Below, piece after piece: positions 35,861 through 47,300 of a stretch of DNA of 64,000 nucleotides. The first letter of the stretch is position 1, and the number at the start of each line of letters is the position of its first letter. The translations under genes and the position numbers were made by a program. This DNA is from Culex pipiens pallens (lineage: Eukaryota > Arthropoda > Insecta > Diptera > Culicidae). Where the stretch lies: the NCBI RefSeq assembly GCF_016801865.2, contig NC_068938.1, forward strand, positions 222,286,663 through 222,350,662. Direction: 5' to 3'. Under the pieces are notes generated by a model. The model was not told the origin of the DNA and ran no database searches. It worked only from the letters and a program-made list of their open reading frames with translations.

Positions 35861-37292
35861 ATCCGAATTAAATTCGATTTTCGTCCAAGCTCCCCAGCAA
35901 CACCAGAACAGCTCTCACGACGCCGAAAAAAGAACCACGAAAAACAACTTGAAAAATAGCCAATGCTGCCCTGCCTGCCTGCGTCGTCGTTATTTCCGCG
36001 AAAAAAAAGCAGTTCATCGTCCAAACAAACCAACATCGAGAGGAGCTGTGAAAGGATAGGATATGCCGCACAAATATGTTTAATGCGAAAATGGAATAAA
36101 GTACCCCCTCTCTCACCCCTCCCCCACCATGTTAGTTTCAACGGAATAAAATTAAAACGCCAGCGAACAAATTTACATTCCCGGCGCTACGTTTTCTCCA
36201 CAGACAAGGACCTCCGGAAAAAAATGGCAGAAGGGGGAACGCACCACATGTGTGACGGCGAGACGGAATTGACCACGGCGTTTTCCACGGGAAATTCGAG
36301 TGCGAAAAAAAAATTCGCCACCCCTATCGGGGTGGGGGTTACTTCATTTATAAACAAACCGAGCGGCTTACCTCGTGGTGGTGGGCACTGTTGAAAAATT
36401 TGCTCGATGTTTTTGAATCATTTCGAGTTTTAAAAAAGCTAGTAAAAGTTCAGTTGTGAAATTTGTTGAACATCGTTTTGGGAAAGACAAATTTAGTCCA
36501 GTTGGCAAAGGCGTGATTCAGCGATTCAAAGATTGCAGGATCGAATCTCGTTTCAGCAAGATTTTTCTTCAGTGTACCAAGTACTCAATCTCGCTGCTCG
36601 CGTTAGGATGCATCCCACCCAAAAGTGAAGTCGCCCTCCCTAGCAATTTCGGACCCCTCTTTCCCCTTAATCACGCATCCCCCACCCCTCCACAACTTGT
36701 TTCCCCATTCAAAGGACGAGAAAAACGCAGGAAATGGCAGTACATTTTCTGACACTGCAGTTTCTCATTCTGCTGCTTGCGTTGATGCAGATATGCGATC
36801 GTTGTGTGTGGTGTCCAGCATCCAAAAAAAGGGGGACCACCCCACAGGAGAGACCACGTGGCACACACACACACGCAAAAAAAAAGAAAAACGACTCGAA
36901 ATTGAACGGCCTGAGCAAACAGAGTTCGGCGCGAAACCCAATATTCGCGTTTTACCATTGCAACTCTGCGATAATTTTCGTGTTGATTTTTTTCATTACG
37001 CGATATTTTTGCTTCAATTTTTTTCTGAATGTCGGACGAAAGCTTTCTTTTTTTGGCGCGGCAGTTGGTCCTCTCGGAGCGTGTGTGTATGTTAATCGTA
37101 TTGGACGGGAAATTCGGCCGCCCCTGTCATTGCGAGTAAAAGTACACGAGGAGGAAATTTTGTGGCGCGCGCGAAAAAAGGAGCACCACGAAAAAGGAAA
37201 TAAAACCGACCAAACTCCAGAGTAGGAGACTCATCGCGTAGGACCGGTCGCGCGAGAATGTGGACTTTCGAGTGGTTTGGAGCGAGGGTTTT
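35861..37292. other. GC-richer island
   Basis: It contains CA and poly-A/poly-T tracts and overlapping open frames up to 163 codons (36,734-37,225, plus). That frame starts with a hydrophobic stretch resembling a signal peptide, but it then passes through CACACACA and poly-A simple sequence and overlaps another long frame, so I do not call it. The tRNA-like segment at 36,494-36,547 lies inside. Confidence 0.45.
36494..36547 (+). promoter_or_regulatory. tRNA-like RNA polymerase III A and B boxes, candidate SINE head
   Basis: TAGTCCAGTTGG at 36,494-36,505 fits the A box (TRGYNNANNNG), followed by CAAAGGCG as in a tRNA D-arm. GATCGAATC at 36,539-36,547 fits the B box (GWTCRANNC). The 45-base offset is normal for tRNA genes. 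The flanks do not fold into a proper acceptor or T stem, so this is not a functional tRNA. The best reading is the tRNA-derived head of a SINE. No second copy lies in the window, so its limits are unknown. Confidence 0.5.
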
Positions 37293-37410
37293 TGCCTTCC
37301 TCACTGAGGTAAGGCTATAATCCTGCTCTAAAATTGAACTTTTTATTAAAAGCTCGAAAACCCACCTTGATGTATACATATCGACTCAGAATCGAAAACT
37401 GAACAAATGT

Positions 37411-37495
37411 CTGTGTGTATGTGTGTGTGTATGTGTGTGTGTATGTGTGTGTGTATGTGTGTGTGTATGTGTGTGGGTATGTGTGTGTGTATGTG
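37411..37495 (+). repeat. 12-bp microsatellite-like repeat, TATGTGTGTGTG
   Basis: About seven tandem 12-base units lie inside element C at the point where the short copy reads only TGTGGGGATGTGTGTAGA. The expansion is therefore specific to this copy. Confidence 0.9.
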
Positions 37496-37660
37496 ACCAA
37501 TAATGTCACGCAGTTTTCTCAGCACTGGCTGAACCGATTTTGACCAAACCAGTCGCATTCGACTTGGTTTAGGGTCCCATACGGTGCTATTGAATTGTTT
37601 GAAGTTTCGATAAGTAGTTCAAAAGTTATGTATAAAAATGTGTTTTCGCATATTTTCGGA

Positions 37661-40260
37661 AGATGAATAAATGGCAGTAAACTAAACCAAACATCATCAT
37701 GTTATACATCGTTATTTAGGTAATTGAAAGACCTTTCCAACGAGTCCACAACTTTGAAGATCTGGCAACCCTGTCTCGAGTTATAACCACTTAAGTGATA
37801 TTTATGTACTTTTTTGTAGCCGGATCTCATTTAAATGTATGTAAACAATGTCCGGATCCATCATCCGACACATCGTTGGTTAGATAATTGAAAGACCTTT
37901 CCAACGAATCTACAACATTGAAGATCTGGCAACCCTGTCTCGAGTTCTGACCACTTAAGTGATATTTATGTACTTTTTTGAAGCCGGATCTCACTTAAAT
38001 GTATGTAAACTATGTCTGGATCCATCATCCGACCCATCGTTGATTAGGTAATTGAAAGACCTTTCCAACGAATCTACAACATTGAAGATCTGGCAACGCT
38101 GTCTCGAGTTATAACCACTTAAGTGATATTTATGTACTTTTTTGAAGCCGGATCTCACTTAAATGTATGTAAACGATGTCCGGATCCATCATCCGACCCA
38201 TCGTTGGTTAGGTAATTGAAAGACCTTTCCAACGAATCTACAACATTGAAGATCTGGCAACCCTGTCTCGAGTTATAACCACTTAAGTGATATTTATGTA
38301 CTTTTTTTGTAGCCCGATCTCATTTAAATGTATGTAAACAATGTCCGGATCCATCATCCGACCCATTGTTGGTTAGGTAATTGAAAGACCTTTCCAACGA
38401 ATCTACAACATTGAAGATCTGGCAACCCTGTCTCGAGTTATAACCACTTAAGTGATATTTATGTACTTTTTTGTAGCCGGATCTCATTTAAATGTATGTA
38501 AACAATGTCCGGATCCATCATCCGACCCATCGTTGGTTAGGTAATTGAAAGACCTTTCCAACGAATCTACAACATTGAAGATCTGGCAACCCTGTCTCGA
38601 GTTCTGACCACTTAAGTGATATTTGTGTACTTTTTTGAAGCCGGAGCTCACTTAAATGCATGTAAACAATGTTCGGATCCATCATCCGACCCATCGTTGG
38701 TTAGGTAATTGAAAGACCTTTCCAACGAATCTACAACATTGAAGATCTGGCAACCCTGTCTCGAGTTATAACCACTTAAGTGATATTTATGTACTTTTTT
38801 GTAGCCGGATCTCATTTAAATGTATGTAAACAATGTCCGGATCCATCATCCGACCCATCGTTGGTTAGGTAATTGAAAGACCTTTCCAACGAATCTACAA
38901 CATTGAAGATCTGGCAACCCTGTCTCGAGTTCTGACCACTTAAGTGATATTTGTGTACTTTTTTGAAGCCGGAGCTCACTTAAATGCATGTAAACAATGT
39001 TCGGATCCATCATCCGACCCATCGTTGATTAGGTAATTGAAAGACCTTTCCAACGAGTCCTCAACATTAAAGATCTGGCAACCCTGTCTCGAGTTCTGAC
39101 CACTTAAGTGATAGTTATGTACTTTTTTGTAGCCGGATCTCACTTAAATGTATGTAAACAATGTCCGGATCCAGCATCCGACACATCGTTGGTTAGATAA
39201 TTGAAAGACCTTTCCAACGAATCTACAACATTGAAGATCTGGCAACCCTGTCTCGAGTTATAACCACTTAAGTGATATTTATGTACTTTTTTTGTAGCCC
39301 GATCTCATTTAAATGTATGTAAACAATGTCCGGATCCATCATCCGACCCATCGTTGGTTAGGTAATTGAAAGACCTTTCCAACGAATCTACAACATTGAA
39401 GATCTGGCAACCCTGTCTCGAGTTATAACCACTTAAGTGATATTTATGTACTTTTTTGTAGCCGGATCTCATTTAAATGTATGTAAACAATGTCCGGATC
39501 CATCATCCGACCCATCGTTGGTTAGGTAATTGAAAGACCTTTCCAACGAATCTACAACATTGAAGATCTGGCAACCCTGTCTCGAGTTCTGACCACTTAA
39601 GTGATATTTGTGTACTTTTTTGAAGCCGGATCTCACTTAAATGTATGTAAACAATGTTCGGATCCATCATCCGACCCATCGTTGGTTAGGTAATCGAAAG
39701 ACCTTTCCAACGAGTCCAAAACATTGAAGATCTGGCAACCCTGTCTCGAGTTCTTTTTTTGTAGCTGGATCTCATTTAAATGTATGTAAACAATGTCCGG
39801 ATCCATCATCCGACCCATCGTTGGTTAGGTAATTGAAAGACCTTTCCAACGAGTCCAAAACATTGAAGATCTCGCAACCCTGTCTCGAGATATCCCGACT
39901 TAAATGATATTTATGTACTTTTTTGTAGCCGGATCTCATTTAATCCATCATCCGACCCAGATTATGGATAGATTATCAAAAGACCTTTCCAACGAGTCCT
40001 CAACATTGAAGATCTGGCAACCCTGTCTCGAGTTCTGACCACTTAAGTGATATTTATGTACTTTTTTGAAGCCGGATCTCACTTAAATGAATGTAAACAA
40101 TGTCCGGATCCATCATCCGACCCATCGTTGGTTAGGTAATTGAAAGACCTTTCCAACTAGTCCAAAACATTAAAGATCTGGCAACCCTGTCTCGAGTTCT
40201 GACCACTTATAATGCCACTTATGAGCCCTTGAGTGATATGTGTGTTTTTTTGGATCAAAT
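37661..40260 (+). repeat. 164-bp satellite, 16 copies with higher-order structure
   Basis: The TCTGGCAACCCTGTCTCGAG motif recurs at 37,761, 37,925, 38,089, 38,253, 38,418, 38,582, 38,746, 38,910, 39,074, 39,238, 39,403, 39,567, 39,731, 39,870, 40,013 and 40,177 (a few copies carry single changes). Most units are 164 or 165 bases. Those at 39,731 and 39,870 are shortened to 139 and 143 by internal deletions. Most units carry the perfect palindrome CACTTAAGTG and the hairpin CGGAT-CCATC-ATCCG. Linked variants (TTATAACC or TTCTGACC, TTGTAGCC or TTGAAGCC, CCCGATC) reveal larger repeating blocks. Confidence 0.95.
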
Positions 40261-40341
40261 TTGTGTCCAAACCCATCATATTACATATTACCCATTGTTG
40301 GAAAAGAGTGAGGAAGGCACCAACCACATAGGTGGATTAAG

Positions 40342-41050
40342 TTAGTTTTTTTTGCTACTCTAGAACTCTGCCAGTCTGCCATCGATCGATCGGCGGGGAG
40401 GGGACGAGGCATTTTTATTCACGTTTATTTCATTTGCGATAAAAATCAATCAATCGCCGAAATTGCACTCGCGAGATGTTGGAACTTTTTTTTTTCTTTA
40501 CTTTGACGCAAACACATGAGTAGGCTTAGTGATTTTTCATGCTTAAAAAATGAAATTTCGCAGGGAGCATAATTCTTAAACTCTTAATTTCTCGAAAATT
40601 TTACGAAATGTGAAAAATGCTAAATGAAAAATCTCATATTAAAAATAATGAAAGAAAATATTTTCAACACATTTCTTTACATTAATCATTAATCGAATTT
40701 TATTACTATTATGACAAATTTTGACGCTTATACCAATTACAAATGCATGCCCATTTTCATTTTTTTATGATATGAAAATAAATCGCACAATATAAAAGTG
40801 AGCCACATTTTTAACTAGGGGAAACATACCCTTTCTCATCACTTTTCTTTTATCAGCACTTAACACTTTACATTCCAACTCCCAAGGCTCCAAAAAACGG
40901 TAACTTCAACCCGCTGGTTCTTGGACATAACTCAACCAATCAAGACGATTCTTTTTTCCAGTGATTTGTTAGGATGTCTAGATAGATGAGGAAATAAACA
41001 AAGATTACATTAAAAAAAAATATTTTGTTTTGTTAAAAATTTTATTGTAA
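40342..41050. other. AT-rich non-coding DNA
   Basis: No gene or recognised element. Confidence 0.4.
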
Positions 41051-41216
41051 GGGATAAACTATAAACCACGTGGATACCCTTGAGGGGGGAGGGGGGATTC
41101 AGCGATTGTCCACGCTCCAGACAAAAAAAAGTTTTGTATGGAAATTGTCCACAAAGGGAGGGAGGGGGGTCTGAGATTTCAAAAAATAATTGTCCACATG
41201 GTGTATAGATGGTCCC
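41051..41216. mobile_element. 166-bp MITE with GGGA...GTGGA ends
   Basis: The left end GGGATAAACTATAAACCACG then TGGA and the inverted right end (GGGACCATCTATACACCATG then TGGACA) match at 20 of 26 positions. The interior carries two G-rich tracts and GTATGGAAATTGTCCACAAA. This compact form is a type I recall as very common in insect genomes. No clean target duplication is visible. Non-coding. Confidence 0.65.
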
Positions 41217-41740
41217 AAATTGCTTCTGTTGATTGCAATTAAACATCATGAAATCATTAACTTACAAAAAACATGTTATTGGTTGTTGTAGATTTTTTAT
41301 AAAATTAAATTTCTTCAACACATCAATATCTAAAAACAAAACGCTGAGGCATGATAAAAATTATTGAAGAAAAATATGGATCGAAACCTTTTTACCAAAA
41401 AAATCTTTTTGGGTTTTGTGCACCTATATTGACATATTTTTAAAAAGTAACGAACAAATATTTTGAGAATTTTTTAAAACTAATGAAGTTTGTGAAAAAT
41501 ATATTCCGCTCCCTAATTTCTTTACTCATTTGAGACGTTTTTTGATATTTCAAAAACGTTTGTAGTGATTTTAAGTTTTTCCAGTTTGCTTTTTCAACCT
41601 TTTTTTGAACAAAGCTTTGTCCCATTTAAGTTGTGCCGAAAAAATCCATTATCTTTTGCTTACTCATTTATTAAAATATTAATTTTAATCGAGTTCCTTA
41701 AAAAAGAAAATCTTTAATTTGAAGTAAACACAGTAAAAAC
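41217..41740. other. AT-rich non-coding DNA
   Basis: Nothing recognised. Confidence 0.4.
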
Positions 41741-41987
41741 TATACTGCCCCTGATCGCATAAATGTCCAATATTCATTTTCATCGCTTTTGAGTTATTGA
41801 AGCAGTTTGGTTCAAAATCGCAAAAGCCTACAACATCCTACTACATTTCTGCTGTAGAAATCAGGAGGAAATCCAGTTTTTTCGCGAAAACTTTACACGT
41901 AGCCTTTTATGTGGGACAAACTTCAAATACGTTTTTCTCAGCTTGCAGTTTTTGCATATGGGACATTTATGCGAACATGAGCAGTAT
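41741..41987 (+). mobile_element. 247-bp MITE family D, copy 1
   Basis: The ends ATACTGCCCCTGATCGCATA (then AATGTCC) and the inverted ATACTGCTCATGTTCGCATA (then AATGTCC) match at 24 of 27 positions. A TA sits at each border, compatible with a TA target duplication. A second copy lies at 57,495-57,738 in the same orientation. Shared interior motifs are CAGTTTGGTTCAAAATCG, ATCAGGAGGAAATCCAGTTT and GTGGGACAAACTTCAAATAC. Non-coding. Confidence 0.8.
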
Positions 41988-42600
41988 AAGAATTTTTAAT
42001 TTAATGTTTTTGTGCATTATAAGACAACAATAAAAATTGTCATATATTTTGCATTTTTACGGAATGGATAATTTTGTTTTCTTGCATCGTTTCTCAGTAA
42101 AACAACAGATTCTGAAAATACCAGTATAGAAATAATAATATTATTTCAATTGAAACAAAGAAAATGTTTGAATTTAAAACAAAAACTTTCTAAAAATACA
42201 AAGGAAAATCCAAAAAACACGTTGAAATAGCTACATTTTTTTACAAAAACAAGTAAATGTTCCTTATTATTTTTTTTATAATATGCGAAAATTTGACGCG
42301 AAGCTTTTTTTTTTAATTTTTACATTATTGAATATTTCATGAACAGCCCTAAGGACCGGTCATAGAACTATATTGAAAAGCTGTCGCAGGCCTGAATTAG
42401 ATCAAACCAAAAGATTTATAGATTTTTTATTTTTTTCCGAACTCAACGGATTAAATAATCCAAAAAAGTGGCGAACACAGACAAATGTAACATAACATGG
42501 GATTTCATGGGAAGTACCAAATTACACGGATTAAAAGCGTTCCGCGAAATCGTAAAATTAGCATTGCGTCATATTTTCAGCTGATCTGCCTAGATTGTAG
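41988..42600. other. AT-rich non-coding DNA
   Basis: Nothing recognised. Confidence 0.4.
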
Positions 42601-44365
42601 CCATGATGGACAAGACTAGTTGCGTGTTCACCATTTTCAGAAACATGATCCTGCGCCTACTTTGATGGAATGTGTTCCAGTTTCTTCCAAAGACTGACAA
42701 TCTCATAATTTCGCAGCTGTTGTCTGTTGCGATCTAAACTCGACAAATGGCTCCTTTGTTTTTTTCAGCAAAAATTCTAACAAATCAGCATTCTTGCCAG
42801 CCCGGCATATCCCACACGATCCTGGCTGGCTGAGCCACAGATTCCTTACATGTCAGCGGCTATCAACACGAAGTAGAACCACCCGGCTCCTGATTCATTA
42901 GCAAGCAATTCCGACCTATTTGCGCGAAGGCAGCACAGTCCACTGGCGCGAGCGTGACTCAAATGACGGATTAAGGCTCTGCCAGGCTTGGCTGGCTGGC
43001 CATCTGGCCGCGGTCCCACTGCAAGCCGGCCTCCAAGTGGCGCGACACTCTCAACAGCCCAATCTGTGTACGCGTCTTAATTGCATGTCAGCAAGAGACC
43101 TCCCTCCCCCACTCTCCCTCCCTCTCAAGTGACTGGCTTGAGGTACGTTAAATTATTTCACGGTGGCGATAATTCGAATTCCATCAAGCGCCAATATTTA
43201 CGTTCGACTGCGAGACCCCACATTACCCCTCCCCACCCGCGTTCGCTCAAGTCTACAAACTGTCGCGTCACAAAATGAAACAAAAAAAAAAGCTGCGAGG
43301 AAAATTATCATACTTGAAGCGCTTTTTGCGACGTTCTCCGCTCCCGTTTACCCCACTGACCCCCCCTCCACCGTGACATGATTTCATTAAAATTGTACGC
43401 AAAATGCAACCACATTTCATCTCTACTCTGTGACTGGATCTCCCGTTTTACCCCACTCAGCCCACCTTCCTCGTCCTTCTGCTCCAACGACGGGGCGCGA
43501 AACGAAAACAAAACGTAACCGAGAATGAAACATATTAAATAATTAATTTTCTAGAAGCAATAAATAATTTTTGAAGAAAAAAAATTCGCCTGTCAAACCG
43601 TCGGTATGCGTGCCACGCCTTATGACATTCAAAGAGTATGAATTTAAGCCTCGGCCTCACCTCCTCGGGTTTTGGTTTGGCGAATGCAGCGACGAGCGAT
43701 GCACATTATATGCTGCGCTGGCTAACTTATGCTTATGCTGGCTGGCCGAGAGGGCCCCGCACGTCTTGAAATTTATTTAATTAATGCTTATAAAATTTTG
43801 CAATAATTACTAATTATATTAAGGCTGCCTTCTTGGAAATGTTCGTTCGCTCATTTGTTGTGAGCGAGCAAGGAGATAATGCAGAATGCATCGACGAAGG
43901 AGGCGATGCAAAAGTAGGCTCGGAACGAAGTCTGTTCGCGAGACTCTTTGGATGGAGCATGGCCTGCTGATGAGTTGATGAGACGGGAGCGGAAATAATG
44001 TATTTGGCCGCGCGCGGTTCGGTTCGATTTGAGTTCTGGCGAAAACCTCGAGGTGAAATACATGATTAATGTGGGGCTGATTTGGGGCTTAATAATTTTG
44101 TTTTTGTTGTTGTTTTTTGTTCGATTGTCTGGGAACGAATATTTTTGGATTGTTAGTCAAACCGAAAAATCTTTGGGCTATTTTTAGAAATTGTTAGAAA
44201 TTGAAAAACCATGTAAATAAAATTTATTTTTGTATCACTTCTACATTTTCCCACGATTGAAAACCCGAAAAAGTCGAAAAGAGTGTTGCAACAGAGCGAT
44301 GTCCCTAAGGCTGTGAGCAGAGACTTTTATGTTTTACAATTACTAAAACTTTGTGAGTACCAGAT
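42601..44365. other. GC-richer single-copy island
   Basis: Mixed composition with short overlapping open frames. 43,770-43,820 is rich in TTAATTAATG/TTATAAAATT motifs of the kind bound by homeodomain proteins, but this alone proves nothing. The island runs directly into the 9-bp array. Confidence 0.45.
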
Positions 44366-47300
44366 ATTTCTTAAATTTCTTAAATTTCTTAAATCTCTTA
44401 AATTTCTTAAATTTCTTAAATTTCTTAAATTTCTTAAATTTCTTAAATTTCTTAAATTTCTTAAATTTCTTAAATTTCTTAAATTTCTTAAATTTCTTAA
44501 ATTTCTTAAATTTCTTAAATTTCTTAAATTTCTTAAATTTCTTAAATTTCTTAAATTTCTTAAATTTCTTAAATTTCTTAAATTTCTTAAATTTCTTAAA
44601 TTTCTTAAATTTCTTAAATTTCTTAAATTTCTTAAATTTCTTAAATTTCTTAAATTTCTTAAATTTCTTAAATTTCTTAAATTTCTTAAATTTCTTAAAT
44701 TTCTTAAATTTCTTAAATTTCTTAAATTTCTTAAATTTCTTAAATTTCTTAAATTTCATAAATTTCTTAAATTTCTTAAATTTCTTAAATTTCTTAAATT
44801 TCTTAAATTTCTTAAATTTCTTAAATTTCTTAAATTTCTTAAATTTCTTAAATTTCTTAAATTTCTTAAATTTCTTAAATTTCTTAAATTTCTTAAATTT
44901 CTTAAATTTCGTAAATTTCTTAAATTTCTTAAATTTCTTAAATTTCTTAAATTTCTTAAATTTCTTAAATTTCTTAAATTTCTTAAATTTCTTAAATTTC
45001 TTAAATTTCTTAAATTTCTTAAATTTCTTAAATTTCTTAAATTTCTTAAATTTCTTAAATTTCTTAAATTTCTTAAATTTCTTAAATTTCTTAAATTTCT
45101 TAAATTTCTTAAATTTCTTAAATTTCTTAAATTTCTTAAATTTCTTAAATTTCTTAAATTTCTTAAATTTCTTAAATTTCTTAAATTTCTTAAATTTCTT
45201 AAATTTCTTAAATTTCTTAAATTTCTTAAATTTCTTAAATTTCTTAAATTTCTTAAATTTCTTAAATTTCTTAAATTTCTTAAATTTCTTAAATTTCTTA
45301 AATTTCTTAAATTTCTTAAATTTCTTAAATTTCTTAAATTTCTTAAATTTCTTAAATTTCTTAAATTTCTTAAATTTCTTAAATTTCTTAAATTTCTTAA
45401 ATTTCTTAAATTTCTTAAATTTCTTAAATTTCTTAAATTTCTTAAATTTCTTAAATTTCTTAAATTTCTTAAATTTCTTAAATTTCTTAAATTTCTTAAA
45501 TTTCTTAAATTTCTTAAATTTCCTAAATTTCTTAAATTTCTTAAATTTCTTAAATTTCTTAAATTTCTTAAATTTCTTAAATTTCTTAAATTTCTTAAAT
45601 TTCTTAAATTTCTTAAATTTCTTAAATTTCTTAAATTTCTTAAATTTCTTAAATTTCTTAAATTTCTTAAATTTCTTAAATTTCTTAAATTTCTTAAATT
45701 TCTTAAATTTCTTAAATTTCTTAAATTTCTTAAATTTTATAAATTTCTCAAATTTCTTAAATTTCTTAAATTTCTTAAATTTCTTAAATTTCTTAAATTT
45801 CTTAAATTTCTTAAATTTCTTAAATTTCTTAAATTTCTTAAATTTCTTAAATTTCTTAAATTTCTTAAATTTCTTAAATTTCTTAAATTTCTTAAATTTC
45901 TTAAATTTCTTAAATTTCTTAAATTTCTTAAATTTCTTAAATTTCTTAAATTTCTTAAATTTCTTAAATTTCTTAAATTTCTTAAATTTCTTAAATTTCT
46001 TAAATTTCTTAAATTTCTTAAATTTCTTAAATTTCTTAAATTTCTTAAATTTCTTAAATTTCTTAAATTTCTTAAATTTCTTAAATTTCTTAAATTTCTT
46101 AAATTTCTTAAATTTCTTAAATTTCTTAAATTTCTTAAATTTCTTAAATTTCTTAAATTTCTTAAATTTCTTAAATTTCTTAAATTTCTTAAATTTCTTA
46201 AATTTCTTAAATTTCTTAAATTTCTTAAATTTCTTAAATTTCTTAAATTTCTTAAATTTCTTAAATTTCTTAAATTTCTTAAATTTCTTAAATTTCTTAA
46301 ATTTCTTAAATTTCTTAAATTTCTTAAATTTCTTAAATTTCTTAAATTTCTTAAATTTCTTAAATTTCTTAAATTTCTTAAATTTCTTAAATTTCTTAAA
46401 TTTCTTAAATTTCTTAAATTTCTTAAATTTCTTAAATTTCTTAAATTTCTTAAATTTCTTAAATTTCTTAAATTTCTTAAATTTCTTAAATTTCTTAAAT
46501 TTCTTAAATTTCTTAAATTTCTTAAATTTCTTAAATTTCTTAAATTTCTTAAATTTCTTAAATTTCTTAAATTTCTTAAATTTCTTAAATTTCTTAAATT
46601 TCTTAAATTTCTTAAATTTCTTAAATTTCTTAAATTTCTTAAATTTCTTAAATTTCTTAAATTTCTTAAATTTCTTAAATTTCTTAAATTTCTTAAATTT
46701 CTTAAATTTCTTAAATTTCTTAAATTTCTTAAATTTCTTAAATTTCTTTAATTTCTTAAATTTCTTAAATTTCTTAAATTTCTTAAATTTCTTTAATTTC
46801 TTAAATTTCTTAAATTTCTTAAATTTCTTAAATTTCTTAAATTTCTTAAATTTCTTAAATTTCTTAAATTTCTTAAATTTCTTAAATTTCTTAAATTTCT
46901 TAAATTTCTTAAATTTCTTAAATTTCTTAAATTTCTTAAATTTCTTAAATTTCTTAAATTTCTTAAATTTCTTAAATTCCTAAATTTCTTAAATTTCTTA
47001 AATTCCTAAATTTCTTAAATTTCTTAAATTTCTTAAATTTCTTAAATTTCTTAAATTTCTTAAATTTCTTAAATTTCTTAAATTTCTTAAATTTCTTAAA
47101 TTTCTTAAATTTCTTAAATTTCTTAAATTTCTTAAATTTCTTAAATTTCTTAAATTTCTTAAATTTCTTAAATTTCTTAAATTTCTTAAATTTCTTAAAT
47201 TTCTTAAATTTCATAAATTTCTTAAATTTCTTAAATTTCTTAAATTTCTTAAATTTCTTAAATTTCTTAAATTTCTTAAATTTCTTAAATTTCTTAAATT

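Larger units (their letters stand above)
37293..40341 (+). mobile_element. hairpin-ended element C carrying a satellite array
   Basis: It starts TGCCTTCCTCACTGAGGTAA then GGCTATAA and ends GTGAGGAAGGCACCAACCAC then ATAGGTGGATTAAG, the same two hairpin ends as the copy at 21,738-22,261. The 5' part shares ATCGACTCAGAATCGAAA, GAACAAATGTCTGTG, CTGAACCGATTTTGACC and AGGGTCCCATA with that copy. Between the ends it holds a 12-bp GT-rich repeat and a 16-copy 164-bp tandem array, giving 3.05 kb in all. No protein of its own is evident, so it is presumably non-autonomous. Confidence 0.75.

Noticed and set aside
36734..37225. 163-codon frame with an N-terminal hydrophobic stretch
   Set aside because: It passes through CA and poly-A simple sequence and overlaps a 156-codon frame. 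The hydrophobic start is explained by TTTCTCATTCTGCTGCTT-type DNA.
37661..40260. Regular repeats with spacers that might suggest a CRISPR array
   Set aside because: The units are contiguous 164-bp satellite copies without unique spacers, inside a eukaryotic transposable element.
44283..46983. Open frames of 822 and 876 codons over the AAATTTCTT array
   Set aside because: Same cause. Two overlapping frames are both open because the unit lacks stops in them, and each ends where the periodic frame is lost at or near an 8-base unit or a base change.
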